A stretch of 64,000 bases of DNA from Mycobacterium scrofulaceum (GCF_001667885.1 NZ_LZJW01000062.1:37827-101826), one strand, 5' to 3'; numbered from the stretch's first letter, positions 37,086 through 46,266 are shown. The notes: a model not told the origin generated them from the letters alone. Program-made: numbers and translations.

Positions 37086-37717
37086 CCGGTCACCTGCCGG
37101 CGCACGTCGTCGTCCAGCGACACCCTGATGAGCGCGGCGGCCAGGGGCGCATTGGCCTGCGGCGCAAGGGCTCCCAGCTTCGCCGGTTGCGCGGGCAGAC
37201 CAAGTTGCTTGGCCGTGGCGGTGGCGCGTTCGTCGAAGTACGGCCGCAGCCAGGTCCAGACGTCCTGCACCTCACGCAGGAAGATGTCGGCGCCCGTATC
37301 CCCAATTCCTTTGAACTGCTTGAGCAATCGCTTCGCCGCAGCGACGTCGTGGTGGCTGCGGTCGGCCAGTTCGCGCAGATCGCCGGAATATTCGTCGCGC
37401 ACGCGCCCGGCCATCTCGGTGAGCCTGGTGGCCGAACTTTCGTCGTAGCGCACATAGTGGGCGCGGCCGAAAGCATCGATCATGGTCTGCCGGTCGGCGT
37501 CCAGCACCGCCTTCGGCGTGCGCAGACCCGCCTTGAACAGCTCGCGTCCGGCCCTCATCGCGATGGCGGCATCGATCGGCTTGCTCGCCAGCATGCACAC
37601 GACAAGCAGCTGAAACAGCGGCATCGGCTTGTCACCGAGCTTGATTCGCGCCTCGGCGGCGTAGGTGGTGCCCGCAACGTCGAGCAGTCGTCGCACCAGT
37701 CGCTCGCGGGTTGGCAT
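37082..37717 (-). CDS. HhH-GPD-like protein without usual catalytic residues
   Basis: A 211-residue helical protein with a helix-hairpin-helix motif LLKQFKGIGDTGADIFLREV (about residues 135-154), as in endonuclease III-type DNA glycosylases. The position of the catalytic Lys (GVGxKTA in Nth) is not Lys, and there is no four-Cys iron-sulfur loop. It may bind DNA or be a degenerate glycosylase. It probably corresponds to a 211-residue conserved hypothetical protein in M. tuberculosis (Rv1870c, from memory). It is the first gene of an overlapping pair with the DUF72 gene, so a shared nucleic-acid-related task is possible. Confidence 0.72.
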   Translation of the reverse strand: MPTRERLVRRLLDVAGTTYAAEARIKLGDKPMPLFQLLVVCMLASKPIDAAIAMRAGRELFKAGLRTPKAVLDADRQTMIDAFGRAHYVRYDESSATRLTEMAGRVRDEYSGDLRELADRSHHDVAAAKRLLKQFKGIGDTGADIFLREVQDVWTWLRPYFDERATATAKQLGLPAQPAKLGALAPQANAPLAAALIRVSLDDDVRRQVTG

Positions 37718-37760
37718 ACCCGGTCACGTACCCGCGCCGGGTGTCAGCAAACCGCGCCGG

Positions 37761-38093
37761 TCACTTGGCCGGCAGGCTGCGCGCGTAGGCGACGCCGCGC
37801 GTCACCCAGCCCTGAAGCTGGCGTTTGGTGCGCACACCGGCGGCATCCACCCGCACCCAGCCGCGGACGTCGCGGCCCCCCATCACCATGGGGCTCACGT
37901 GGTCTCGCTGCAGCACCTTGTCGAGTTCGTCTTTGGGCACCCGGACCAGCAGACCGCCCTGGCCGCTGACCGCGACGGACATGTTGCCGTTGACCAGGAA
38001 CGCGAGCCCACCGAACATGCGTTTTTCCTCGATGCCCCGTTCGGAGGCCACCAACTCGCGGATTTCGTTGGCCAGGTTCTCGTCGTAGGCCAT
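37761..38093 (-). CDS. TfoX N-terminal domain protein
   Basis: A 110-residue protein matching the TfoX N-terminal domain: MAYDENLANEIRELVA, then EEKRMFGGLAFLVNGNMSVAV (RMFGG...F...G.M) and a C-terminal helix with QLQGWVTRGVAYARSL. Stand-alone TfoX-N proteins are widespread and have no proven role outside competence regulators of other bacteria. The ATG at 38091-38093 is preferred over longer in-frame options because homology starts there. It lies 8 bp downstream of the F420-dependent gene, likely in one operon. Confidence 0.85.
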   Translation of the reverse strand: MAYDENLANEIRELVASERGIEEKRMFGGLAFLVNGNMSVAVSGQGGLLVRVPKDELDKVLQRDHVSPMVMGGRDVRGWVRVDAAGVRTKRQLQGWVTRGVAYARSLPAK

Positions 38094-38101
38094 GCGGCGC
38101 G

Positions 38102-38479
38102 TCAGTCCAGGTCCACCCGAAGGCTCAGCAAATCGCTGCCCATCAGGCGCACCACGGCGCTGTTGAGCCGCGGCAGGTCGCCCAGCCGGCGCAGCGGGTC
38201 GTCGTCGGGCAGCAGATGCGCGGTGCCGCTGCGCCATTGGCCGCCGATGCGCACCCGGACGGCGGGGTTGGCCTTGATATTTCGGACGTAGTCGGAGTGT
38301 TCGCCGTGTTCGGAGACCATCCAGAACTGGTTGTCGACCAGGCGTCCGCCCACGGCGGTGCGCCGCGGCTTGCCGCTTTTGCGGCCGGTGGTTTCCAGGA
38401 TGATGCCCGGCATCTGCCGGCCCACGGGATTGACGAGGAGGCGTTGGACGCGGTGGACCACTTGGCGTTTGAGACTCAC
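38102..38479 (-). CDS. DDN-like F420-dependent nitroreductase-family protein
   Basis: About 125 residues in the split beta-barrel fold of deazaflavin (F420)-dependent proteins of the Ddn family. Seen blocks are ILETTGRKSGKPRRTAVGGR, FWMVSEHGEHSDYVRNIKAN and PAVRVRIGGQWRSGTAHLLP, which line the F420 site in Ddn. It probably reduces a quinone or other hydrophobic acceptor. The GTG at 38477-38479 (VSLKRQVVHRV) gives a normal length. The open frame continues upstream but runs into a terminator hairpin, so longer starts are unlikely. Confidence 0.85.
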   Translation of the reverse strand: MSLKRQVVHRVQRLLVNPVGRQMPGIILETTGRKSGKPRRTAVGGRLVDNQFWMVSEHGEHSDYVRNIKANPAVRVRIGGQWRSGTAHLLPDDDPLRRLGDLPRLNSAVVRLMGSDLLSLRVDLD

Positions 38480-38525
38480 GGCTTCATTCAACGCCAGCCC
38501 GCCGGCCGTGTCCCGTGAAATGAAA

Positions 38526-38551
38526 CAGCCGCCCCCTTGCGGGGGCGGCTG
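38526..38551 (-). terminator. Intrinsic terminator after the Pro-rich secreted protein gene
   Basis: CAGCCGCCCCC and GGGGGCGGCTG form a perfect 11-bp stem with a 4-nt loop. On the minus strand a T-rich run (TTTCATTTC) follows, so it is a good intrinsic terminator for the gene ending at 38573. It lies before the F420-dependent gene start. Confidence 0.85.
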
Positions 38552-38572
38552 CCACATCGTTAGCTGCCGGGT

Positions 38573-39058
38573 TTAACGCGGAGCGCCGACGTTTCCGCCG
38601 ACACTGCCGCCGGCGTTCGCCCCGCCGACGGGCGTGTACGCCTGGAACCCGCTAGACGTCTGGACGCCCCACTGGCCGAGGTCCGGGTTGAACACGACCG
38701 GAAGCTGGGTTCCGTCCGGGTCACCCACTGGCGGAACCCAGGTGGCCGGCAGGCCGTAGTGACCCGGGTCGTTGTAGTGCCCCGGCGGCGGGAAGCCGTC
38801 GTGTCCCGGGGGAAGCGGGCTGCCCGGTGCGTTGCAGTTGACGCCCGGCGCACCCGGGTTACAGATGGGCTGCCCGGGTACATGCTGGCCCGGCAGGTCA
38901 TCCCGGTCGCTTCCCGGCACGTTCGGACCCGGAATGTTCGGGTTCGGCACGTTCGGGCCGTTCGGGTCGGCCTGCGCGATTCCAGCGCCGATCCCGAAGG
39001 CCGCGGACGTGATGGTTCCGGCCATGACAGCGCCGGCTGCGATCCTGTTCAGATTCAT
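38573..39058 (-). CDS. Secreted proline/glycine-rich protein, function unknown
   Basis: A 161-residue exported protein. The signal peptide MNLNRIAAGAVMAGTITSAA is cleaved near AQA-DP (residues 29-30). The mature N part has irregular PN/GPN-type repeats (PNGPNVPNPNIPGPNVPG), then two Cys around PICNPGAPGVNC that may form a disulfide, a PPGHY-rich stretch and a C-terminal TQLPVVFNPDLGQWGVQTSS domain. I do not recognise the family; it looks like one of the small mycobacterial secreted proteins of the cell envelope. It ends in a strong terminator and is transcribed alone. Confidence 0.82.
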   Translation of the reverse strand: MNLNRIAAGAVMAGTITSAAFGIGAGIAQADPNGPNVPNPNIPGPNVPGSDRDDLPGQHVPGQPICNPGAPGVNCNAPGSPLPPGHDGFPPPGHYNDPGHYGLPATWVPPVGDPDGTQLPVVFNPDLGQWGVQTSSGFQAYTPVGGANAGGSVGGNVGAPR

Positions 39059-39356
39059 AGTGAACCCCCTTGTCGTGCGATTTGGCCGCCTTAGTGCAGC
39101 TCAAGCGGTTGACTTGGTGATTCGCTCACCCCACCGCCCTTACTTTCGGGCAGTCGAACCTCCAAACCCCCAGATACCCGGCGGGTGGACGCGGAAAACC
39201 TGCCTCGGGCCGCGAATGCCAGTGAACGGCGGGGCAGAGCGGGCGGTTCGGCATTTGCCCGCATGCCGGCCGGACGTCTGCCACCGGCATTCACGGGCTT
39301 TGACGCGGTTGGCCGGGATGCGCGCGAGTTTGCTGCGCATCCCGGCCAAGCACAAA
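39059..39356. other. Intergenic stretch rich in inverted repeats
   Basis: This 298-bp gap between lon and the secreted protein gene holds nested dyads. These are a 15-bp hairpin (39309-39349), GAATGCC (39214-39220) with GGCATTC (39286-39292), and CGGCAT/ATGCCG arms around 39250-39267. Open frames in it are short and carry no ribosome-binding site. It could be a structured RNA, a remnant of a repeat element, or simply the lon terminator plus the promoter of the secreted protein. Confidence 0.5.
39309..39349 (-). terminator. Strong hairpin just downstream of lon
   Basis: TTGGCCGGGATGCGC and GCGCATCCCGGCCAA are perfect 15-bp complements around an 11-nt loop. The hairpin starts 8 bp after the lon stop. 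There is no long U-tract, so termination is likely but not certain. Confidence 0.7.
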
Positions 39357-41687
39357 TCAGGCGGCGACCGTAGCGGTCTGCACCACCGGCTCCAAAGCCT
39401 GAGCCACGATCTCGGCGACGTCGGTCATCGGCCGCACGTCCAGCGCGTCGAGCACCTCGGCGGGCACGTCATCCAGATCGGGCTCGTTGCGCGAAGGGAT
39501 GAAGACCGTCGACAGGCCGGCCCGCTGGGCCGCCAGCAATTTCTGCTTCACGCCGCCGATCGGCAACACCCGCCCGTTCAGCGTGACCTCCCCGGTCATC
39601 CCCACATCGGAGCGCACCTGCCGTCCGGTGGCCATCGACACCAGGGCGGTCACCATGGTGACACCGGCCGAGGGGCCGTCCTTCGGGACGGCGCCGGCGG
39701 GCACGTGCACGTGGATGCGCCGGTCGAGGGCCTTCGGGTCGACGCCCAGCTCGGCGGCGTGGGAGCGCACGTAGGAGAGCGCGATCTGCGCCGACTCCTT
39801 CATCACGTCACCCAGTTGACCGGTGAGCTGCAAGCCCGCCTCGCCGTCGGTGGCGCCGGCCTCGATGTAGAGCACGTCGCCGCCCAGGCCGGTGACGGCC
39901 AGGCCGGTGGCCACGCCCGGCACCGCCGTGCGTTCGGCCGATTCCGGGGTGAACCGCGGACGACCCAGGTAGTCGGCCAGATCCGGCTCGTCGACGGTCA
40001 CGGGGCCGGCCTCCTGGGCCAGCTTCGTGGTCACCTTGCGCAGCGCCTTGGCCAGCAGCCGCTCGAACTGCCGCACACCCGGCTCGCGGGTGTAGTCGGC
40101 GGCGATCTTGCGCAGCGCGGCGTCGGTCAGCGTGACCTCGTCCGCGGTCAGCGCCGCCCGCTCCCGCTGCCGGGGCAGCAGGTAGTCCCGGGCGATGGCG
40201 ACCTTGTCGTCCTCGGTGTAGCCGTCGATCTGCACCAGCTCCATGCGGTCGAGCAGCGCCGACGGGATGTTCTCGATCACGTTGGCGGTGGCCAGGAACA
40301 CCACGTCGGACAGGTCAAGGTCCAGGTCCAGGTAGTGGTCGCGGAACGTGTGGTTCTGCGCCGGGTCGAGCACCTCCAGCAGCGCTGCACTCGGGTCGCC
40401 GCGATAGTCGGATCCGACCTTGTCGATTTCGTCCAGCAGCACAACGGGATTCATCGATCCGGCCTCGCCGATGGCGCGCACGATCCGGCCGGGCAACGCG
40501 CCCACGTAGGTGCGCCGGTGTCCGCGGATCTCGGCCTCGTCGCGCACACCGCCCAGGGCGACACGCACGAACTTGCGGCCCAGCGCCCGGGCGACGCTCT
40601 CACCCAGCGACGTCTTGCCGACACCGGGCGGACCGGCCAGCACCATCACCGCACCCGAACCGCGGCCGCCGACAACCTGCAGCCCCCGCTGGGCGCGGCG
40701 GGCCCGCACGGCCAGGTATTCGACGATGCGGTCCTTGACGTCGTCCAGCCCGTGGTGGTCGGCGTCCAGGACGCCGCGGGCGGCCTTCAGGTCGGTCGAG
40801 TCCTCGGTCCTGACGTTCCACGGCAGGTCGAGCACGGTGTCCAGCCAGGTGCGGATCCAGCCGCTCTCCGGGCTCTGGTCGCTGGACCGCTCCAGCTTGC
40901 CGACCTCGCGCAGCGCGGCCTCGCGCACCTTCTCGGGCAGTTCGGCAGCCTCGACGCGGGCCCGGTAGTCGGCTACCCCTCCAGGTCCGTCCGCTCCCTC
41001 CTCGCCGAGTTCCTTGCGGATGGCGGCCAGCTGTTGGCGCAGCAGGAACTCCTTCTGCGTCTTCTCCATGCCCTCGCGCACGTCCTCGGCGATCTTGTCG
41101 TTGACTTCGACCTCGGCGAGGTGGGAGCTGGTCCAGTCGATCAGCACGCGCAACCGTTCGGCGACGTCAACGGTCTCGACCAGTTGCCGCTTCTGCTCGT
41201 TGGACAGGTACGACGCGTACCCCGAGGTGTCCGCCAGGGCCGACGGGTCGGTCAGCCTGTTGACGTAGTCGACGATTTCCCAGGCTTCGCGCCGCTGCAG
41301 CATGGCCAGCAGCAGCTTCTTGTACTCGGCGGTCAGCGCCTTGACCTCTTCGGTCGCTTCGACGTCGGCGACCTCGGTCACCTCGACCCACAACGCCGCG
41401 CCCGGCCCGGAGGCTCCGGTGCCGATCTGCGCCCGGCGTTCGCCGCGCACGACGGCCGCGGTGCCGCCGCCCGCGATGCGTCCGACCTGCAGAATCTTCG
41501 CGATCACACCGTGCGACGGGTAGCGGTCGTCGAGCCGGGGCGCGATCAGCAGCTGCCCCGATTCGCTCGCCTGAGCGGCGTCGATCGCCGCCCGCGCGGC
41601 GTCGTCGAGCGCGATCGGCACGACCATTCCGGGCAACACGATGGTGTCGGTGACAAACAGCACCGGCACCGATTTGGCTTCAGCCAT
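39357..41687 (-). CDS. lon: ATP-dependent Lon protease
   Basis: A 776-residue cytosolic AAA+ serine protease that degrades misfolded and regulatory proteins. The N-terminal substrate domain covers about 1-200. Walker A is GPPGVGKT and Walker B is VVLLDEIDKVG. The proteolytic Ser-Lys dyad is in GPSAGVTM (Ser) and GGVKQKLLAA (Lys). M. tuberculosis lacks lon, while M. smegmatis and M. avium relatives have it, so its presence argues against the tuberculosis complex. I chose the ATG at 41685-41687 because GGAGG lies just upstream; an ATG four codons earlier overlaps that site. A HAIR-like dyad lies 15 bp upstream of the start. Confidence 0.96.
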   Translation of the reverse strand: MAEAKSVPVLFVTDTIVLPGMVVPIALDDAARAAIDAAQASESGQLLIAPRLDDRYPSHGVIAKILQVGRIAGGGTAAVVRGERRAQIGTGASGPGAALWVEVTEVADVEATEEVKALTAEYKKLLLAMLQRREAWEIVDYVNRLTDPSALADTSGYASYLSNEQKRQLVETVDVAERLRVLIDWTSSHLAEVEVNDKIAEDVREGMEKTQKEFLLRQQLAAIRKELGEEGADGPGGVADYRARVEAAELPEKVREAALREVGKLERSSDQSPESGWIRTWLDTVLDLPWNVRTEDSTDLKAARGVLDADHHGLDDVKDRIVEYLAVRARRAQRGLQVVGGRGSGAVMVLAGPPGVGKTSLGESVARALGRKFVRVALGGVRDEAEIRGHRRTYVGALPGRIVRAIGEAGSMNPVVLLDEIDKVGSDYRGDPSAALLEVLDPAQNHTFRDHYLDLDLDLSDVVFLATANVIENIPSALLDRMELVQIDGYTEDDKVAIARDYLLPRQRERAALTADEVTLTDAALRKIAADYTREPGVRQFERLLAKALRKVTTKLAQEAGPVTVDEPDLADYLGRPRFTPESAERTAVPGVATGLAVTGLGGDVLYIEAGATDGEAGLQLTGQLGDVMKESAQIALSYVRSHAAELGVDPKALDRRIHVHVPAGAVPKDGPSAGVTMVTALVSMATGRQVRSDVGMTGEVTLNGRVLPIGGVKQKLLAAQRAGLSTVFIPSRNEPDLDDVPAEVLDALDVRPMTDVAEIVAQALEPVVQTATVAA

Positions 41688-41701
41688 CAATCCCTCCAAA
41701 A

Positions 41702-41722
41702 ACTGAGTCTGATGCGCTCAAC
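41702..41722 (-). promoter_or_regulatory. HAIR-like dyad upstream of lon (HspR-type site)
   Basis: On the minus strand the sequence is GTTGAGC, 7 nt, ACTCAGT. This fits the HAIR layout CTTGAGT-N7-ACTCAAG with the cores TTGAG and ACTCA conserved and the outer bases changed. HspR, the heat-shock repressor, uses HAIR in actinobacteria, and lon of Streptomyces is in its regulon. It lies 15-35 bp upstream of the lon start codon, so it could overlap the promoter or leader. The match is partial. Confidence 0.5.
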
Positions 41723-41981
41723 CCAGCCCGGCTCCCGTTTGTTCCCGGGCGGATCCATTACGAGCATTGCGCTGCACTATGCGGGTCGGAATTTCGGCAT
41801 GCCAGCGTTGCCGACCACCCGATCGCGGCGCTGATCCGTTCCGCGGGCGCGGCCGCGTCGACGCATACCTGGGCAACGAACAGCCTCAGCGGACGCGGCG
41901 GCGAGGACGCCGAAGGCGTAGTCGTCCGCGGTGACGGTCAGCACGCCATCGCCGACGGCTGACGCCGCAATCAGGGGTTTC
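41723..41981. other. Intergenic stretch between lon and the LuxR-type regulator gene
   Basis: Together with the HAIR-like site this is about 294 bp without a convincing gene. The lon promoter should lie here. A minus-strand frame (overlapping 41777-41981) encodes a short sensible stretch (GVLTVTADDYAFGVLAAAS), but no start, ribosome-binding site or family is recognisable. It may be a decayed gene end. Confidence 0.4.
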
Positions 41982-44738
41982 CTAATCGTTGGTGATTTCG
42001 GCCCCGCGTGCTCGGTAGAGCTCGAAGCGTGAGCGAATGCCGAGTTTCTGGTAGATGCGGCTGAGGTTGACCTCGACGGTCTTCGGGCTGATGAACAGCG
42101 CCGCGGCGATTTCACGGTTGGTCATCCCTGAAACGGCCAGCTCGGCGACGCGTTCTTCCGACGGGGTGAGTGCTCCGCCACGGCGCCGACCCGAGATGCC
42201 GCGGGCGAGCTCGGCGGCCACCCGATCTGCCCACAACGGCGTGCCGAGCCGGTGGAAGGTTTGTTGCGCTTCCTGGAGCGTGGCTGCGGCGGCGCCCCGA
42301 TAGCGTTGGCGACGCTGAAGTTGGCCGAGCAGCATCTGGGTGCGGGCCCGCTCAAACGGCATGGGCAGGCGATCATGTTCGGTCATGGCGAGTTCGGCCA
42401 TGGCGGTGGCCGCCTTGGGGTCGCCACGGGCGGCGAGCAGCATCGCGCGGCCCCGTAAACCCATTGCCAGCATCCACGCCCGGCCTAGGCGGCGGCCGTT
42501 GCTCTCCAGGGCGTCGATCAATGGTTCAGAGTCCTCGAGGCGTCCGATACCGATCAGCGCCTCCACGGCGTCGGGCAGGAACCCGGCTACGAAAATTTCG
42601 GTCGCCTCCGGTGCCGCTTTGATCGTGCCCAGCAGCGGTTCGAGTTCCGCAACCGCCTGCTGATAATTGCCGCGCGAAACCTCGAGGAAGCCCAACGTGC
42701 CGGCTGTCCACAACGTCAGAAGTTGCGAGCCGCTCCGGGAAATGGGTCCGATCGCGACGCTGATGTCGCGGCGGGCGTCGAGTTCACGGCCGGCGTATGC
42801 GCCGACGATCGCTCGGGCGGTCAGCGCCGCGGAGAGCTGAAGCGCGCCGTCCAATTGCTGCGCGCGTTCGTAGGTGTCCTCGGCGATCAGGGCGGCGAAT
42901 GCGAAGTCCGCCCGCCAGATCTCATTGAGGACGGAGTGGAACGAGACGAATACCAGGTCGCTTTCCTCGCCCCGCTCGATGCAACTTTGCCGGACGGCCG
43001 CGTACTGGTCGTGGGCCGCGTCAAGCTGCCCCGTCCAGGCCAGGGCCATGGCGTGATGAAACGACGGATGCAATGTCGCCGAAATCGCCGTGTCGCGGCT
43101 TTGGAGCGCCGATACGCGTCGCAGGTCCCGATCGTCCAAACCTTTCCCGAGGAGCAAATTTACGACCGCCCGCACGCTAAGGGCCTGGCTAAGCAGCTGC
43201 AAGCCGCCCAGCCGCTCGGCGCCCGCGACGGCATCGGTGATGTTCTGTGCCGACGCGCCGCGCCTACCGATACGGATCTGCACCCAGGCCAAGGCAACCA
43301 GTATCTGCACACGCAGTGCGAGGTCGTCGCCGACTTCCGCGAGAGCGCGCTCGAAGTAGTCCGCACTGTCGAGCAGGCTGTCCTCGAGCTGGCTCATGAC
43401 GGCCAGCAGGTGCAGGGCCTGAGCCCGCGTCGGAGGCGGCACCGGACATTCGATGGTCCGCTCGAGGAAGGCGCGTGCCTGGGCGGCGTCACCCGCGTTG
43501 AAGTGTGCTGCTGCACAACGGATTCGGCGTTCTGGGGTGTCACCCCCCAGACCCATTGCCAATTCAAGCAGTTCAGCGGCGGCGGCGGGCGCCCCTCTGC
43601 CGCGGGCGATTTCGGCGGCCGTGTCGAGGGCTTCGAGGGTTTCCGGTTCGCCGGTGGGGTCGGACAAGGCGAGGTGACGCGCCCGCAGCTCCGGCTCACT
43701 GACGAGTTCGGCCAGGCGCCGATGCATCGCGCGGCGCCGACCGGCCGTTGCGCTGGTGTAGACGCCATGCGCCAACAGCGGGTGGGTGAAATGGATTCGG
43801 TTGCCGTCGAGAGCCACGACCCCGTGCGCCTCGGCCTGATCGAGCAGCTCCACCAGGCGGTCCGGGGCGGTGTCCGTCGCTCGCGCTACCAGCTGCACAG
43901 TCGGGTCGGGGAGGCAGGCCATCGCCAGCAGCGCCTCGTCAGCGCCCGCCCCGACTCGGCCGATTCTGGTGCGCACCAGCTCACTGAGGCTCGCCGGGAG
44001 TCCCAATTCGTTGTGGTGGCCTCGGGCGCCGATTTCGCGAGCCAGTTCCAGCGCGTAGAACGGATTTCCGCCCGAGACTTCGTGAATGCGCACCATCGTG
44101 GGCCGCGCGATGGGGGCGCCCAGCCGCAACGTCAGGACCTGACGTAGTTCGCCTAACGTCAGCGGCTCCATCCGGATCCGGTACACCCCCTCGGGGCGGG
44201 CAAGCTGCAGCAGCGACGACGCCTGCGCGGTACGTGTGGTGCACACCAGAGCCGCCCCGCCAGGAAGTCTTCGCGCCGCGAACGCCACGACGTGCGCACT
44301 AGAGGTATCCAGCCATTGCAGATCGTCGATGGCAACCAGCAGCGGACCCCTGGCGCCAAGCCGCGCCAGGACGGCGACAAACGCCGCAGCTACCGCCCTG
44401 GCGTCGGCGGCGCGCCCCGCGTCGCCGCGCCGCAGCAGCGCGGCGTCCAAGCCTCGCTGCTGCGGTGTGGGCAAGTCCGCCCAAACCGCGTCATCAACGT
44501 CGGTGAGGAGGTCGGCCATTGTGGTGTAGGCGAGTACCGACTCGGCCGCGGCAGCACGGCTGGTGAGCACGCGGTAACCCAGGTCCCGGGCCCGCGCCAC
44601 CACGTCCAGCCACAGCGTCGTCTTGCCGATACCGGGGTCGCCTTCAATGACCAGAGCGCACGGCTCGCGGGGCACAGATTCGAGAAACTCAACGACGGCG
44701 CGTTCGTCCGCCTGCCTGTTGACGATTCGGGCCGCCAT
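41982..44738 (-). CDS. Large ATP-binding LuxR-type (LAL) transcriptional regulator
   Basis: A 918-residue regulator of the LAL/STAND class. The P-loop is EGDPGIGKTTLW (about residues 32-43) and Walker B is LLVAIDDLQWLD. The middle (about 380-820) is helical and TPR-like. The C-terminal LuxR helix-turn-helix (about 850-912) has LTPSEERVAELAVSGMTNREIAAAL and the recognition part SPKTVEVNLSRIYQKLGI. Such proteins activate transcription on ligand binding. Its target is unknown. It is transcribed alone, with 249 bp on its start side and about 295 bp to lon. Confidence 0.92.
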   Translation of the reverse strand: MAARIVNRQADERAVVEFLESVPREPCALVIEGDPGIGKTTLWLDVVARARDLGYRVLTSRAAAAESVLAYTTMADLLTDVDDAVWADLPTPQQRGLDAALLRRGDAGRAADARAVAAAFVAVLARLGARGPLLVAIDDLQWLDTSSAHVVAFAARRLPGGAALVCTTRTAQASSLLQLARPEGVYRIRMEPLTLGELRQVLTLRLGAPIARPTMVRIHEVSGGNPFYALELAREIGARGHHNELGLPASLSELVRTRIGRVGAGADEALLAMACLPDPTVQLVARATDTAPDRLVELLDQAEAHGVVALDGNRIHFTHPLLAHGVYTSATAGRRRAMHRRLAELVSEPELRARHLALSDPTGEPETLEALDTAAEIARGRGAPAAAAELLELAMGLGGDTPERRIRCAAAHFNAGDAAQARAFLERTIECPVPPPTRAQALHLLAVMSQLEDSLLDSADYFERALAEVGDDLALRVQILVALAWVQIRIGRRGASAQNITDAVAGAERLGGLQLLSQALSVRAVVNLLLGKGLDDRDLRRVSALQSRDTAISATLHPSFHHAMALAWTGQLDAAHDQYAAVRQSCIERGEESDLVFVSFHSVLNEIWRADFAFAALIAEDTYERAQQLDGALQLSAALTARAIVGAYAGRELDARRDISVAIGPISRSGSQLLTLWTAGTLGFLEVSRGNYQQAVAELEPLLGTIKAAPEATEIFVAGFLPDAVEALIGIGRLEDSEPLIDALESNGRRLGRAWMLAMGLRGRAMLLAARGDPKAATAMAELAMTEHDRLPMPFERARTQMLLGQLQRRQRYRGAAAATLQEAQQTFHRLGTPLWADRVAAELARGISGRRRGGALTPSEERVAELAVSGMTNREIAAALFISPKTVEVNLSRIYQKLGIRSRFELYRARGAEITND

Positions 44739-44987
44739 CGTGGGTCTCCGGCCTCACGCGTCGACGGGTCGCAGACATAGATGGACAGCCGCCCGCCGCG
44801 CGTTGCCGAGCCGCAGCCGCCGCGGCTCAAGCCCGGTTCCCCGCTCACGGCACAAGCGATAAACGGTACTCAAATCGCGACCGCGACCCCCCACAGTTTC
44901 ACAAACTAGCCCAACTCGGTGCGAGATGAGCGATGACGTGCAAATTCGTCCAATTGCCGGCCAGCGGTGCAGCGATGCGCCTGGGCT

Positions 44988-46256
44988 TCACACCGGCGAA
45001 ACCGGCCCCAGCCGCCGCAGTTGGGTCACGTGCCTGGGGGACAGCTCCTCGAGGCAGGTGACACCCAGCAGTCGCATCGTGCGGATCACCCCGTCGGCGA
45101 GGATGTCGATCGCGCGGGTGACACCGGCCTCGCCGCCGGCCATCAGCCCGTACAGGTAGGCCCGCCCGACGAGCGTGCACCGCGCACCCAGGGCGATCGC
45201 CGCGACGATGTCGGCGCCCGACATGATGCCGGTGTCGACCAGGATTTCGGTGTCCTTGCCCAGTTCACGCGCGACCGTCGGCAGGAGGTGGAAGGGCACC
45301 GGCGCCCGATCCAGTTGCCGGCCACCGTGATTGGACAACACGAGGCCATCGACGCCGCGGTCGACGACGGCGCGGGCGTCCTCGAGGGTCTGGATGCCCT
45401 TGACCACCAACTTGCCCGGCCACTGCCCCTTGATCCACTCCAGGTCGTCGAAGGTCAGGCTGGGGTCGAACATGGTGCTCAGGTACTCGGCGACGGTGCC
45501 CGGCCAGCGGTCCAGCGACGCGAACGCCAGCGGCTCGGTGGTCAACAGGTCGAACCACCATTTCGGGTGCGGGACCGCATCCAGGACGGTGCGCAGCGTC
45601 AACGTCGGCGGGATGGTCATGCCGTTGCGGTTGTCGCGCAGCCGCGCGCCCGACACCGGGACGTCGACCGTGGCCAGCAGGGTGTCGAAGCCCGCGTCGG
45701 CCGCGCGCCGCACCAGCGCCATCGAGCGTTCCCGGTCCCGCCACATGTAGAGCTGAAACCACTTCCGGCCCTGGGGAACAGCGGTCACGAGATCCTCGAT
45801 CGAACAGGTGCCGAGCGTGGACAGCGAAAACGGAATGCCGGCCCTGGCCGCCGCCGCCCCGCCGGCGATCTCGCCCTCGGTGTGCATGAGCCGGGTGAAC
45901 CCGGTGGGTGCGATACCGAACGGCTGGACGACCGGGTGGCCCAGCACGTTCCAGCCGGCGGTGACGTTGGTGACGTCGCGCAGGATAGTGGGGTGAAACT
46001 CGATGTCGCGGAAGGCTTGTCGCGCGCGTGCGAGGGAAATTTCGTCCTCGGCGGCACCGTCGGTGTAGTCGAACGCCGCCTTGGGCGTGCGCCGTTTGGC
46101 GATGCGCCGCAGATCCTCGATGGTGTACGCGGCGTCGAGGCGGCGCTTGGTCGCGTCGAACTGCGGTCGCTTGAAGTTGATCAGCGGCGCGAGGTCGCGC
46201 ACCTTGGGCACTCGTCGCTGGACGGCCTTTCGTCTGTTGGACTCCACAGTGTGCAA
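44988..46256 (-). CDS. lldD2: L-lactate dehydrogenase (FMN, quinone-linked)
   Basis: An alpha-hydroxy-acid oxidase-family enzyme of 422 residues that oxidises L-lactate to pyruvate and passes electrons to the membrane quinone pool; LldD2 is needed for lactate use in M. tuberculosis. FMN barrel blocks are [29 protein letters not shown] and [15 protein letters not shown]; the catalytic His-Arg motif is [10 protein letters not shown]. The start could be TTG at 46256 or GTG at 46247, and homology begins near RRVPKVRDL. Either start leaves only 10-19 bp before the divergent DUF1810 gene, so the two promoters must overlap the coding ends. It lies 249 bp downstream of the LuxR-type gene, on the same strand. 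Confidence 0.92.
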   Translation of the reverse strand: MHTVESNRRKAVQRRVPKVRDLAPLINFKRPQFDATKRRLDAAYTIEDLRRIAKRRTPKAAFDYTDGAAEDEISLARARQAFRDIEFHPTILRDVTNVTAGWNVLGHPVVQPFGIAPTGFTRLMHTEGEIAGGAAAARAGIPFSLSTLGTCSIEDLVTAVPQGRKWFQLYMWRDRERSMALVRRAADAGFDTLLATVDVPVSGARLRDNRNGMTIPPTLTLRTVLDAVPHPKWWFDLLTTEPLAFASLDRWPGTVAEYLSTMFDPSLTFDDLEWIKGQWPGKLVVKGIQTLEDARAVVDRGVDGLVLSNHGGRQLDRAPVPFHLLPTVARELGKDTEILVDTGIMSGADIVAAIALGARCTLVGRAYLYGLMAGGEAGVTRAIDILADGVIRTMRLLGVTCLEELSPRHVTQLRRLGPVSPV

Positions 46257-46266
46257 CGGTAGTCAC

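Noticed and set aside
38832..41834. Plus-strand open frame of 1000 codons
   Set aside because: It mirrors lon and the secreted-protein gene; composition is typical of a shadow.
41777..42115. 112-codon minus-strand frame overlapping the regulator C terminus
   Set aside because: Half of it is antisense-like overlap with the LuxR-type gene end in another phase; only a short part looks protein-like. I kept it as a note on possible gene decay.
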